This document shows, one piece after another, positions 8,685 to 16,543 of a stretch of DNA of 64,000 bases (position 1 is its first letter; each line of letters opens with the position of its first letter). Source of the stretch: CAZSHG01 sp964459995 (GTDB taxonomy: Bacteria; UBP14; UBA6098). The translations under genes were made by a program, and so were the position numbers. The DNA lies in contig CAYWOR010000005.1 of the NCBI GenBank assembly GCA_964459995.1, forward strand, positions 62,001 through 126,000. Reading direction: 5' to 3'. The notes below the pieces were generated by a model. It saw only the letters and a list, made by a program, of their open reading frames with translations, ran no database searches and was not told the DNA's origin.

Positions 8685-9893
8685 TTACTCGATAATCGTG
8701 TGAACGACACCGGCTCCGATAGTCTTGCCGCCCTCACGGATAGCGAAACGAAGCCCCTCTTCCATAGCGATAGGGGAGATAAGTTCGCATTCCATTGTTA
8801 CATTGTCGCCCGGCATAACCATCTCGGTTCCCTCTGGAAGCTTGATAGCGCCGGTTACGTCGGTGGTTCTGAAATAGAACTGGGGTCTGTAACCGGTAAA
8901 GAACGCCTTGTGACGGCCGCCCTCGTCCCTGCTGAGCACGTAAACCTGAGCCTTGAACTTCGTATGCGGGGTGATAGAACCGGGTTTCGCCAGAACCATA
9001 CCGCGCTCAACCTCGTCCTTGCCGATACCGCGCATCAGCACACCGACATTGTCTCCAGCTTCCGCGAAATCGAGAAGCTTACGGAACATTTCGAGGTCGG
9101 TTGCGACTGTCTCGCGGGTCGGTTTGATTCCGACGAGCTGGATTTTGTCGTTCTTGTTAATCCTGCCGCGTTCGACACGGCCGGTGGCAACTGTTCCGCG
9201 GCCGGTAATCGAGAAAACGTCTTCGACCGGCATAAGGAAAGGCTTGTTGATATCTCTTTCCGGAGTCGGAATGTAGTTATCGACCGCTTCCATAAGATCG
9301 AGAATCGGCTTGAATTCCGGGGTTTCGACACCCTTAGTGGTATCCAATCCGGCGTTCATAGCGTTAAGGGCGCTTCCGCGGATGATGGGAATATCGTCGC
9401 CGGGGAATTCGTGCTTGGAAAGAAGTTCCCTGACTTCGAGTTCCACCAAATCGAGGAGTTCCTCGTCGTCAACCTGGTCGGTTTTGTTCATAAAGACGAC
9501 CATGGCGGGCACGTTCACCTGCTTGGCAAGAAGGACGTGTTCCGCTGTCTGCGGCATCGGACCGTCGGCGGCACTGACTACAAGAATAGCGCCGTCCATC
9601 TGAGCCGCGCCGGTAATCATGTTCTTGATGTAGTCGGCGTGACCCGGACAGTCGATGTGAGCATAGTGACGACTTTTCGTCTGATACTCGACATGCGCGG
9701 TGTTGATAGTAATACCGCGTTCCTTTTCTTCAGGAGCGTTGTCGATGTCGTCGAATTTCTCGACCTTCGACAATCCCAAATGGCTAAGCACCATAGTGAT
9801 AGCCGCGGTGAGGGTCGTTTTGCCGTGGTCGATGTGACCAATTGTTCCCACATTAACGTGGGGCTTGGTGCGCTGGAATTGTTCTTTGGCCAT
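8685..9893 (-). CDS. tuf: Elongation factor Tu
   Basis: EF-Tu, 402 residues, delivers aminoacyl-tRNA to the ribosome. GTPase motifs are intact: GHIDHGKT, the DCPGH switch II, NKTD and SAL. The GITIN switch I and the C-terminal beta-barrel domains 2 and 3 are present. AGGAGG stands 5 bases before ATG, a strong ribosome site. It is the distal part of a tRNA-tuf transcription unit. Confidence 0.98.
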   Translation of the reverse strand: MAKEQFQRTKPHVNVGTIGHIDHGKTTLTAAITMVLSHLGLSKVEKFDDIDNAPEEKERGITINTAHVEYQTKSRHYAHIDCPGHADYIKNMITGAAQMDGAILVVSAADGPMPQTAEHVLLAKQVNVPAMVVFMNKTDQVDDEELLDLVELEVRELLSKHEFPGDDIPIIRGSALNAMNAGLDTTKGVETPEFKPILDLMEAVDNYIPTPERDINKPFLMPVEDVFSITGRGTVATGRVERGRINKNDKIQLVGIKPTRETVATDLEMFRKLLDFAEAGDNVGVLMRGIGKDEVERGMVLAKPGSITPHTKFKAQVYVLSRDEGGRHKAFFTGYRPQFYFRTTDVTGAIKLPEGTEMVMPGDNVTMECELISPIAMEEGLRFAIREGGKTIGAGVVHTIIE

Positions 9894-9937
9894 TTGTTCC
9901 TCCTTATTAGCCTATTAGCGCAAGCTACTCATTATTC

Positions 9938-10447
9938 TCAAATGTTATCGAGGAAGTCGAGAAGAATGTCGCTCAGTCTGCCGAGAATACCGGCACGAGC
10001 TTGTTTCAGCTCTTCCTCGTTTTTATTTGTCTTTTCAAAAAGCTTATGAAGGCCCTTTTCGCGAAATATTCTTTGGGCTTCGAGATCCCATACTTCGTCA
10101 AAGGCCTGTAGAGCGATGAGTTCGCCCTTATCGAGCCAAACTCCGCAACCGTCGGGGCATCTATCGACTACCACGCCGGTGTCATACCCATAAACAGCAC
10201 GACTAAGCGTCGAACTACAAGACGGACACGGATATTCGTCGTTGAGTTCGCGCTTCGGTATCGCATTGGAACGCCACCTTTTTGCTTCTTCGAGAGCTTC
10301 TTTGGGCATTATCTCTTTTCGGGTCTCGATTATCTTCCGAAGTTCCGAGCCACCCACCCAATAACCGCCGCAATCGTTGCACCGATAGATAGGATAGCCC
10401 TCGTATTCGGATTTAGTAAGTTCCCGGAAGCATCGGGGGCATTTCAT
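9938..10447 (-). CDS. zf-TFIIB-type zinc-ribbon protein
   Basis: A 169-residue cytosolic protein with two related zinc-ribbon units: an N-terminal one (MKCPRCFREL, then YRCNDCGGYWVGGSEL) and a second (CPSCSSTL, then CPDGCGVWLDKGEL). The pairing of CxxC with 'C-GxW-GxEL' is typical of the zf-TFIIB family (PF13453), whose members are mostly of unknown function. The C-terminus is charged and helical. GGAG lies 7 bases before the ATG at 10447; a TTG at 10453 is in frame but too close to the ribosome site. The gene is wedged between tRNA-Thr(GGT) and tuf. Confidence 0.75.
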   Translation of the reverse strand: MKCPRCFRELTKSEYEGYPIYRCNDCGGYWVGGSELRKIIETRKEIMPKEALEEAKRWRSNAIPKRELNDEYPCPSCSSTLSRAVYGYDTGVVVDRCPDGCGVWLDKGELIALQAFDEVWDLEAQRIFREKGLHKLFEKTNKNEEELKQARAGILGRLSDILLDFLDNI

Positions 10448-10466
10448 TATCAAACTCCGTCCAAAA

Positions 10467-10539
10467 AGCCCACGACCGGATTTGAACCGGTGACCTCATC
10501 CTTACCAAGGATGTGCTCTACCGACTGAGCTACATGGGC
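10467..10539 (-). tRNA. trnT: tRNA-Thr (GGT)
   Basis: A 73-base cloverleaf. Acceptor GCCCATG/CGTGGGC, anticodon stem CATCC/GGATG, loop TTGGTAA with anticodon GGT. No CCA encoded. It matches the position of thrT in the E. coli tufB operon. Confidence 0.97.
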
Positions 10540-10566
10540 GCACTAAATAATCTCAAACAGCTCAAA

Positions 10567-10640
10567 AGCGGGAAACGGGATTCGAACCCGCGACATTCAG
10601 CTTGGAAGGCTGACGCTCTAGCCAGCTGAGCTATTCCCGC
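10567..10640 (-). tRNA. trnG: tRNA-Gly (TCC)
   Basis: A 74-base cloverleaf. Acceptor GCGGGAA/TTCCCGC, anticodon stem TCAGC/GCTGA, loop CTTCCAA with anticodon TCC. No CCA encoded. It occupies the glyT position of the E. coli tufB operon. Confidence 0.97.
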
Positions 10641-10649
10641 GATTCAAAA

Positions 10650-10734
10650 TGGTGGTGGGGGGAGGATTCGAACCTCCGAAGGCGTTGCCGACAGATTTAC
10701 AGTCTGTTCCCTTTGGCCACTCGGGAACCCCACC
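10650..10734 (-). tRNA. trnY: tRNA-Tyr (GTA)
   Basis: An 85-base class II tRNA with a long variable arm. Acceptor GGTGGGG/CCCCACC, anticodon stem ACAGA/TCTGT, loop CTGTAAA with anticodon GTA. Discriminator A is followed by an encoded CCA, unlike the other tRNAs in the window. It occupies the tyrU position. Confidence 0.97.
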
Positions 10735-10748
10735 AAACCTTGTCAAAT

Positions 10749-10820
10749 AGCCGACGGAGGGAATCGAACCCTCAACCTGCGGTTTACAAGACCGCTGCTC
10801 TACCCTTGAGCTACATCGGC
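10749..10820 (-). tRNA. trnT: tRNA-Thr (TGT)
   Basis: A 72-base cloverleaf. Acceptor GCCGATG/CGTCGGC, anticodon stem GCGGT/ACCGC, loop CTTGTAA with anticodon TGT. It is the first gene of the tRNA-tuf unit, about 29 bases downstream of the -10 box. It matches thrU of E. coli. Confidence 0.97.
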
Positions 10821-10854
10821 GGGTATCATACCTCTCGCCGGTATAGATTTGCCA

Positions 10855-10883
10855 AATAAATGTATCGACACGCCCAATGTCAA
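10855..10883 (-). promoter_or_regulatory. Promoter of the tRNA-tuf unit
   Basis: On the minus strand a perfect -35 box TTGACA (10883-10878) is followed after exactly 17 bases by TTTATT (10860-10855). It points into tRNA-Thr(TGT). It stands back to back with the promoter of the plus-strand gene at 11019. Confidence 0.65.
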
Positions 10884-10933
10884 GTATTTTTTCAAAGATT
10901 TTTCATTTTTTTTCGAAAAAGGGGATAAAGTTA

Positions 10934-10962
10934 TTGACAAGGCCATGGGTAAAATGTATTTT
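10934..10962 (+). promoter_or_regulatory. Promoter of small zinc-ribbon gene
   Basis: TTGACA (10934-10939), 17-base spacer, TATTTT (10957-10962). It is followed by a leader of about 50 bases with AGGAGG before the ATG at 11019. It is one of the strongest -35/-10 pairs in the window. Confidence 0.75.
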
Positions 10963-11018
10963 TATCGGACTTGTTAAGTGAAAACCCCTTTTTGGGAAAT
11001 TATCAGGAGGTTTTAGAT

Positions 11019-11222
11019 ATGGGAAAAAAGAAGAGGTCATTTGCAGATAAAGTGTCGAAAGGCACCGGACCGCGCGGCGAAGTTTGCCCCAAATGCGAAA
11101 CAATTAAAAGGGTCATTAAGATCGTCCGCGCAGAGAAAGTGGACGAAAAAGGCTCTTGGCGTTTCGTAGAGAATGTCGAGAAGGTCTGCAAGTGCAACGA
11201 GGAAGAATTGCTCGCTTCCTAA
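11019..11222 (+). CDS. Small zinc-ribbon protein of unknown function
   Basis: A 67-residue basic protein, MGKKKRSFADKVSKG at the N-terminus, then CPKCETIKRV and, near the end, KVCKCNEEE. The CxxC and CxC pairs could bind one zinc. I recall similar short 'KKxSFADK' proteins in FCB bacteria but no assigned role. An in-frame ATG at 10971 would add 16 residues, but AGGAGG stands 8 bases before 11019, which I take as the start. It has its own strong promoter and its own terminator, so it is a monocistronic and probably abundant product. Confidence 0.8.
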   Translation: MGKKKRSFADKVSKGTGPRGEVCPKCETIKRVIKIVRAEKVDEKGSWRFVENVEKVCKCNEEELLAS

Positions 11223-11250
11223 GGGAGGCGCGCAAAGGCTCACTATTGAG

Positions 11251-11282
11251 AACCGCCGGCTATGTTCGGCGGTTTCTTTTTT
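11251..11282 (+). terminator. Intrinsic terminator after the small zinc-ribbon gene
   Basis: Stem AACCGCCG (11251-11258) pairs with CGGCGGTT (11267-11274), an 8-base loop, then TTCTTTTTT. It ends the 11019 gene 29 bases after its stop. Confidence 0.85.
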
Positions 11283-11331
11283 GTAATTTCGCACAATCCG
11301 GAAAATAAATTGACAATTTTTAATTTTTTAC

Positions 11332-11360
11332 TTGCGCAGAACACTCTAAAGCACTATTAT
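11332..11360 (+). promoter_or_regulatory. Promoter of zapB-like/zapA
   Basis: TTGCGC (11332-11337), 17 bases, TATTAT (11355-11360). The leader is about 42 bases and carries AAGGAGG before the ATG at 11409. A further TTGACA at 11310 has no matching -10 box. Confidence 0.6.
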
Positions 11361-11408
11361 GTATTAAAATAATACCGGTCATTTCGAGTATTTCGTCAAG
11401 GAGGATAA

Positions 11409-11687
11409 ATGAACTTGGAGCATTTTCAAGCTCTTGAGGAGAAGATAAACCAGCTTCTTAACCATATTATCAAACTCAAGGAAGAAAAACGCGAACTCAT
11501 CGAGAACAATCAGCGGCTTGAATCAAGATTGCGTGAAATGCGCGAGGAGAAGGAAGCAATGCTGATGGAGAAGGAAAATCTTCAGAAACAAGCTCAGGCC
11601 GCCGCTTCGGCGTCAGAGCACGAAACTGAAATCAAAAGCCGTGTCGAGGCTCTTCTCAGTAAAGTTGACGAGGTCGTCGGATCCTAA
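11409..11687 (+). CDS. ZapB-like coiled-coil protein
   Basis: A 92-residue protein, nearly all heptad-patterned coiled coil (residues about 3-60), rich in Glu and Lys, followed by a short Ala-rich linker and a second helix. Size and layout match cell-division protein ZapB, which bridges ZapA-FtsZ to the nucleoid-linked MatP in E. coli. Coiled coils are low in specificity, so the call rests largely on the next gene being zapA. AAGGAGG stands 4-5 bases before the ATG. Confidence 0.65.
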   Translation: MNLEHFQALEEKINQLLNHIIKLKEEKRELIENNQRLESRLREMREEKEAMLMEKENLQKQAQAAASASEHETEIKSRVEALLSKVDEVVGS

Positions 11688-11708
11688 CCTTGTAAACGCG
11701 GATAGCGG

Positions 11709-12011
11709 ATGATAGACGAACCGAAGAACAAAACTACGATAAAGGTGCGTATCTACGGCAAAGAATACTCCATACGCAGTTCAAGAAGCACGGAGTATGT
11801 CGAAGAGGTAGCGCGTTATGTCGATAATAAGATGACAGAGGTCGATAAAAGCGGTGTGTCGTCCAGCCCCGTCCAGGTGGCTGTGCTTGCCGCGATGAAT
11901 ATCACCGACGAACTTTTAAGCATCAAAATGGATGGCTCATCCGAAACTAAAGAGGTCGAAGACAGGGCAAAAAACCTCATCGACAGAATCTCTTCTGTTT
12001 TGGAAGAATAA
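11709..12011 (+). CDS. zapA: Cell division protein ZapA
   Basis: A 100-residue protein with the ZapA fold: beta strands 'IKVRIYGKEYSIRSSRSTEYVEEVARYVDNKM' (broken here only for description), the helix with VQVAVLAAMNITDELL, then a charged helix. ZapA cross-links FtsZ filaments at the division ring. It is 21 bases after the zapB-like gene and is followed by a terminator. In many bacteria zapA is followed by 6S RNA; the 149-base gap to rny here is too short and does not show a 6S fold. Confidence 0.88.
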   Translation: MIDEPKNKTTIKVRIYGKEYSIRSSRSTEYVEEVARYVDNKMTEVDKSGVSSSPVQVAVLAAMNITDELLSIKMDGSSETKEVEDRAKNLIDRISSVLEE

Positions 12012-12037
12012 CCGACAATCGTTCATCCGTCTATCCG

Positions 12038-12091
12038 CCCACCGATCCTTGCTGTAAGGTCGTCGGTGGGTTTGCTATTTCTATTTTTTTT
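12038..12091 (+). terminator. Intrinsic terminator after zapA
   Basis: Stem CCCACCGA (12038-12045) with TCGGTGGG (12063-12070), containing an inner CCTT/AAGG helix, followed by a broken T-rich tract ending in eight Ts. Between here and the rny start a short CCGTTA/TAACGG hairpin (about 12106-12129) is also seen. Confidence 0.8.
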
Positions 12092-12160
12092 GAATGCCAC
12101 GCTCCGTTAGCGCAAAAGCCGTAACGGGGGGGTTTAAACATAAATTGAAAAGGAGTTATT

Positions 12161-13726
12161 ATGCACTGGCTCATTGGAATAATTGCGGGGCTTGTGATAG
12201 GAATAGCCGGCGGCTATTTCATCGGATTGTCCCTCGTCCGTAGAACCGGACGGAATAGAATACAAGACGCCGAAGCAAAAGCGAAAAAAATTATCGAGGA
12301 AACGGAGCATAAGTCGTCGATTAAACTCAAGGAGGCGGAACTCGCGGCGAAAGACAAGCTGATTCAAATGAAACAGGAATTCGAGCGCGAGACACAAACC
12401 AAATACAATGAAATACGCCGCGAAGAGAGGAAACTTGCCGAAAAACAATCCTCGATAGAAAGGAAAATGGACCTTCTACGCAAAAAAGACCGCGACGCAC
12501 AGGCGCGCGAACGGCTTCAAGCGCAGGAAGAAAAGCAAATCCGCCAAAAACAGAACGAACTCGACGAACTTTTCGAACGGCAGAACCGCCAGCTCGAACG
12601 CATCGCCGGCATGAGTGCCGAAGAGGCCAAACAGCTTCTGATACAAAATCTCGAACAGGAAGCACGCGCCGAGGCTGTGAAAATTATCCGCAATATCCGC
12701 GAAAAAGCCGAGGCAAACGCCGAACGAGAGGCTCGTCAGATTATTATCGATTCTATACAACGTTGCGCCGCCGATACGACAGTAGAATCTACGGTCAGCG
12801 TCGTAAATCTACCCTCCGACGAGCTTAAAGGCAGAATTATCGGACGCGAGGGAAGAAATATCCGCGCTTTCGAAATTGCAACCGGTGTCGATGTCATCGT
12901 CGATGACACCCCCGAAGCAGTGATTTTATCGGGATTCGACCCGATACGCAGAGAGATCGCACGCATCGCCCTCGAAAAGCTTATTCTCGACGGCAGAATT
13001 CATCCGGCACGTATCGAGGAGAGCGTCCAAAAAGCCGAAAAGGAGATGGAAGTCATCATCCGCGAGGCGGGAGATCAAGCCTGTTTCGAGGTCGGTGTTC
13101 ATGATCTCGATCCGGAACTGATCAAGCTCATGGGAAGACTGAAATACAGAACATCCTATGGCCAAAACGTGCTTCAGCATTCCATCGAAGTCGCACATCT
13201 TTCCGCGCATATCGCCGATCTGCTTGAGCTCGACCCCCAAACTGCCCGTCGTTGCGGACTTCTCCACGACATCGGCAAGGCTGTTGACCGCGGACAAGAA
13301 GGGACGCACACGGAACTCGGCCACGAAATCGCCCGACGTCACGGCGAGGGGCCGATCGTCCTTAATGCGATTCTCGCGCATCACGCCGATGTCGAGGCAG
13401 AAACGCCATATACCATTATAACGATGGCCTCCGACGCTATTTCCGGGGCGAGACCCGGCGCGAGACGTGAGACCCTTGAAAACTATGTCAAGAGACTCGA
13501 AAGGCTCGAAAAGGTCGCCGACGGTTTCGCCGGTGTCGAAAAATCATACGCGATTCAAGCTGGAAGAGAAATCCGCGTAATGGTTGTTCCCGACGAGGTT
13601 TCGGATCAGGATTCGTCCTTTATGGCTTCTGAAATCGCTCAGAAAGTTCAGGATGAGTTGGAATATCCCGGACAGATAAAAATTACGGTAATTCGCGAAA
13701 CTCGAGCGGTAGATTACGCTAAATAG
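12161..13726 (+). CDS. rny: Ribonuclease Y
   Basis: Membrane-anchored endoribonuclease that starts mRNA decay. The 521 residues give the full family layout: one N-terminal transmembrane helix (about 3-25), a long Glu/Lys/Arg coiled coil (about 30-200), a KH domain with the GREGRNI loop, and an HD domain with His340 (HSIEVAH) and the HD pair at about 369-370 (LLHDIGKAVD). AAGGAG precedes the ATG. It is followed by a terminator and then a ymdB-type gene, as in Firmicutes where ymdA (rny) and ymdB are adjacent. Confidence 0.95.
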   Translation: MHWLIGIIAGLVIGIAGGYFIGLSLVRRTGRNRIQDAEAKAKKIIEETEHKSSIKLKEAELAAKDKLIQMKQEFERETQTKYNEIRREERKLAEKQSSIERKMDLLRKKDRDAQARERLQAQEEKQIRQKQNELDELFERQNRQLERIAGMSAEEAKQLLIQNLEQEARAEAVKIIRNIREKAEANAEREARQIIIDSIQRCAADTTVESTVSVVNLPSDELKGRIIGREGRNIRAFEIATGVDVIVDDTPEAVILSGFDPIRREIARIALEKLILDGRIHPARIEESVQKAEKEMEVIIREAGDQACFEVGVHDLDPELIKLMGRLKYRTSYGQNVLQHSIEVAHLSAHIADLLELDPQTARRCGLLHDIGKAVDRGQEGTHTELGHEIARRHGEGPIVLNAILAHHADVEAETPYTIITMASDAISGARPGARRETLENYVKRLERLEKVADGFAGVEKSYAIQAGREIRVMVVPDEVSDQDSSFMASEIAQKVQDELEYPGQIKITVIRETRAVDYAK

Positions 13727-13747
13727 AAAATTCCGGTTTCACTAACA

Positions 13748-13777
13748 GGCGGTGCCGACAAAGCGCCGCCTTTTTTT
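13748..13777 (+). terminator. Intrinsic terminator after rny
   Basis: Stem GGCGGTGC (13748-13755) pairs with GCGCCGCC (13763-13770) with one wobble, followed by seven Ts. The first in-frame GTG of the next reading frame (13752) falls inside this stem, which argues against it as a start. Confidence 0.85.
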
Positions 13778-13847
13778 GTCCAATAAAAGGGTTGCGGAAA
13801 CTCTCGACGCTGTTTATTTTCAAGAACCGCGAGAAGGCGCGGCAATT

Positions 13848-14633
13848 ATGCGAATTTTATTCATAGGTGACATTTTTGGACAACCCGGCAAAACCGCTGT
13901 TCACGAGCTTTTACCGAGCATCGTCGAGCAATACGCTCCCGATGTAGTCATCGCGAACGGCGAGAACATCGCCGGTGGTTTCGGAATAACCGTTAATCTG
14001 GCACAAAAGCTTTTCAGATATGGCATCGACGTGATTACCACCGGTAATCATATCTGGGATCGACCCGAAGCGGACGAGCTTGTTGACGGCAAGTTGAACG
14101 TCCTTCGCCCGATAAATTTCCCTCGCGGTGTTTCGGGTCGTGGAAGCCTTGTTTTCGATACGCGCGAGGCCGGCAAAATAGCGGTTCTGAACGCACAAGG
14201 ACGTGTGTTTATGCGATGTATCGACGACCCATTTCGCGTTTCGGAAAAAGAGGTTGCCAAACTTCGTGAAATCACACCGAATATCCTCGTGGATTTCCAT
14301 GCCGAGGCGACTTCTGAGAAAAAGGCATTCGGGTTTTTCCTCGACGGCAAGGTGAGCGCGGTCGTCGGAACGCACACCCATGTGCAAACCTCGGACAACC
14401 AAATCCTCCCGAAGGGCACAGCGTTTATCACCGATGTCGGTATGACCGGCGCGCACGAGTCGGTTATCGGCGTCAAACCGGAACTTGGAATGGAGTTTTT
14501 GCTTTCGGGACGAAATGTCCGTTTTACGCCCGCCGAACGAGACATAAGATTACAAGGCGCAATAATCGATATTGACAAATATGGCGCGGCTGAGTCAATA
14601 AAAAGGCTCGATGTTCCGCTGAAGGAGGAATAA
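13848..14633 (+). CDS. YmdB-family metallophosphoesterase
   Basis: A 261-residue calcineurin-like phosphoesterase of the YmdB/TIGR00282 family, which hydrolyses 2',3'-cyclic nucleotides in Bacillus. Metal-site motifs are present: GDIFGQPG near the N-terminus, NGEN, TGNHIWD, DFHAEATSEK and GTHTHVQTSD. I chose ATG 13848 because the family begins MRILFIGDI and the upstream in-frame start lies in a terminator. The ribosome site is weak (AAGG). purC starts directly after its stop codon, so the two are coupled. Confidence 0.9.
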   Translation: MRILFIGDIFGQPGKTAVHELLPSIVEQYAPDVVIANGENIAGGFGITVNLAQKLFRYGIDVITTGNHIWDRPEADELVDGKLNVLRPINFPRGVSGRGSLVFDTREAGKIAVLNAQGRVFMRCIDDPFRVSEKEVAKLREITPNILVDFHAEATSEKKAFGFFLDGKVSAVVGTHTHVQTSDNQILPKGTAFITDVGMTGAHESVIGVKPELGMEFLLSGRNVRFTPAERDIRLQGAIIDIDKYGAAESIKRLDVPLKEE

Positions 14634-15515
14634 ATGGGATACCGTGAAGTTCTCAGAACAAATATTGGCAGAATGCCGGATTTTAGCGGTAAAGTCCGCG
14701 ATTTGTATGACCTCGGTGATAAACTTTTACTTGTTGCGACCGACAGATTAAGCGCTTACGATGTCATTATGCCGAACGGAATCCCCGGTCGTGGAGTCGT
14801 TTTGACCGAGATGTCCGATTTTTGGTTCAGAAAAACCTCCGATATCGTGCCGAACCATCTTATCACCACCAATTTCGAGGACTTTCCATCGGAACTTCGC
14901 CCCTATCGCGACCAGTTGGAAGGCCGAACGATGCTCTGCAAAAAGGCCGACCGAGTGGATATCGAGTGCGTCGCGCGCGGATATCTTGCGGGAAGCGGAT
15001 GGCGCGAGTATCAGAAGTCCGGGACAGTTTGCAATATCCCCCTTCCGAAGGGGCTTATCGAGTCTGACAGGCTTCCGGAGCCTATCTTCACGCCTGCTAC
15101 TAAAGCCGAGCAGGGCGCTCATGACGAGAATATCTCCTTCGAGCGTATGGTTGAAATTGTGGGGATCGAGCTTGCGGAGCGCCTTCGCAAACTTACGCTT
15201 CGGCTTTATGATGAAGCCGCCACCTACGCTCTTTCACGCGGGATTATCATCGCCGATACGAAGTTCGAATTTGGGTTTATCGACGGCGAACTTTGCGTTA
15301 TCGACGAGATGCTATCGCCGGATTCGAGCCGTTTCTGGGATGCCCTCGAATGGAACCCCGGCTCGCCTCAGGAGAGCTTCGACAAACAGTTCGTCCGCGA
15401 TTGGCTTGCGCATAGCGGTTTTACGGGCGACGGTGAACCTCCGCGTCTTCCGGAGGAGGTTGTCGCGGGCACTCTTCACCGTTACGAGGAAGTCCGCGAT
15501 AGGCTCTTGAAATAG
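14634..15515 (+). CDS. purC: Phosphoribosylaminoimidazole-succinocarboxamide synthase
   Basis: SAICAR synthase of de novo purine synthesis, joining CAIR and aspartate with ATP. At 293 residues it is the longer form of the family. Motifs: GKVRDLYDLGDKLLLVATDR, SAYDVIMPNGIPGRG, ECVARGYLAGSGWREY, and IADTKFEFGFIDGELCVIDE. GGAGG lies in the end of the preceding gene, and ATG abuts its TAA. It is the only purine gene in the window. Confidence 0.96.
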   Translation: MGYREVLRTNIGRMPDFSGKVRDLYDLGDKLLLVATDRLSAYDVIMPNGIPGRGVVLTEMSDFWFRKTSDIVPNHLITTNFEDFPSELRPYRDQLEGRTMLCKKADRVDIECVARGYLAGSGWREYQKSGTVCNIPLPKGLIESDRLPEPIFTPATKAEQGAHDENISFERMVEIVGIELAERLRKLTLRLYDEAATYALSRGIIIADTKFEFGFIDGELCVIDEMLSPDSSRFWDALEWNPGSPQESFDKQFVRDWLAHSGFTGDGEPPRLPEEVVAGTLHRYEEVRDRLLK

Positions 15516-15597
15516 CCCCTCCTAAATTTCTATCAAACCCTCTTAATTCATGTCTTTGCGCTTGCAAAGGCCAATGTCTTATTCCGCAATAAAAAAC

Positions 15598-15627
15598 TTG
15601 CTTTTTATCCAATTTCTATTTTATTAG
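15598..15627 (+). promoter_or_regulatory. Possible promoter upstream of 15661 gene
   Basis: TTGCTT (15598-15603), 18-base spacer, TATTAG (15622-15627). The 145-base gap also holds a short CTTTGC/GCAAAG dyad near 15555-15570. No clear terminator after purC is seen. Confidence 0.35.
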
Positions 15628-15660
15628 TAATAGGACTCTTTTTAAATTTAAGGGGGAATG

Positions 15661-16341
15661 ATGAAAAAGGGTAACATGTTGTCTATCATCATGCTTTTGA
15701 GCGTAACGCTCATCTACGGCATCGAAGTAGAGATATACCGAGTCAGCGACATGCCATTGGTTATCCAAATCGATGTTTTCAACGATGGCGAACCGCCAGT
15801 AGAGATAACGGATTTTCATTTCAGTGTCTCCCCGCCATGTATGATAGTCGGTGCATCCGGTCCTCCCGGATGGACTCTCAGATATGGGCTTCCAAATACT
15901 TTTGTGGAAATGGATGCACCTGCCGGCGGCGGAATTATGCCGGGCGGAAGCGGCGGGTTCACGGTAGTTTTGGAAGGCCCCTGCGAAGGTGCAACATATT
16001 CGTTCTGGCTTACAAGCCACGGCGTTGTGATTCCCGGGACAGAGCGGGAAGGCACGATTCCCATTCCTGTGAATGTCTATGAGGGCGGAACTCCGGAAAA
16101 GCTTGAAATAACGCTTTCCCCGAATCCATTCAATTCAGCGTGCGCGATAAATGTGCCTGCACGGGCAAAGATTTCTGTGTTCGATATACGCGGAAATCTT
16201 GTCGAGGAGTTCTCCTGTGGATGTTCACGGACAATATGGGTTTGGCAACCGTCGAAAGGGACGGAATCAGGCATTTATTTTATCCGGGCGGATTTGCCTG
16301 ACGACACGCGGATATCGCGCCGAGCGGTGTATATGAAATAA
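15661..16341 (+). CDS. Secreted protein with C-terminal sorting-like domain
   Basis: About 226 residues. A signal peptide (lysines, then a hydrophobic stretch ending near IYG) is followed by a beta-rich domain of about 120 residues with Gly/Pro-rich loops that I do not recognise. The last about 80 residues form the repeated C-terminal module of this genome: LSPNPFNSACAI, ISVFDIRGNLV, W-P, GIYFIRA and a final AVYMK. This resembles type IX secretion type A sorting domains and FlgD-Ig-like folds. Two ATGs stand in tandem; the second (15661) has better spacing to AAGGGGG. Confidence 0.75.
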   Translation: MKKGNMLSIIMLLSVTLIYGIEVEIYRVSDMPLVIQIDVFNDGEPPVEITDFHFSVSPPCMIVGASGPPGWTLRYGLPNTFVEMDAPAGGGIMPGGSGGFTVVLEGPCEGATYSFWLTSHGVVIPGTEREGTIPIPVNVYEGGTPEKLEITLSPNPFNSACAINVPARAKISVFDIRGNLVEEFSCGCSRTIWVWQPSKGTESGIYFIRADLPDDTRISRRAVYMK

Positions 16342-16453
16342 TCCGTAACGAAAATATAAGAACGAACCTTTTCAAATGAACATTTATGTATCGAAAAAAT
16401 GCATTGAAATAGACTGGCTTCGCATCAAAGGAAATCCCAAAAATAAATTTTCC

Positions 16454-16482
16454 TTGCCCATCAGTTTATTATCTCATAAATT
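16454..16482 (+). promoter_or_regulatory. Possible promoter of the 16544 gene
   Basis: TTGCCC (16454-16459), 17 bases, TAAATT (16477-16482) in the 202-base gap. A short AGCTC-A6-GAGCT hairpin lies in the leader (about 16504-16520), shortly before the weak AAGG ribosome site. Confidence 0.4.
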
Positions 16483-16543
16483 CTCAATGGATATGCAACT
16501 GAATAGCTCAAAAAAGAGCTAAGACCCAAAAAAAAGGCAAATA

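Noticed and set aside
8700..10049. A 449-codon open frame on the plus strand opposite tuf
   Set aside because: It is the antisense shadow of a highly biased gene; it has no family motifs, no promoter and no ribosome site.
12012..12160. 6S RNA gene downstream of zapA
   Set aside because: The gap is shorter than a 6S RNA and holds only a terminator and a small hairpin.
13752..13847. An N-terminal extension of the YmdB-type protein from GTG 13752
   Set aside because: The GTG lies within the stem of the rny terminator, and the family begins at MRILFIGDI.
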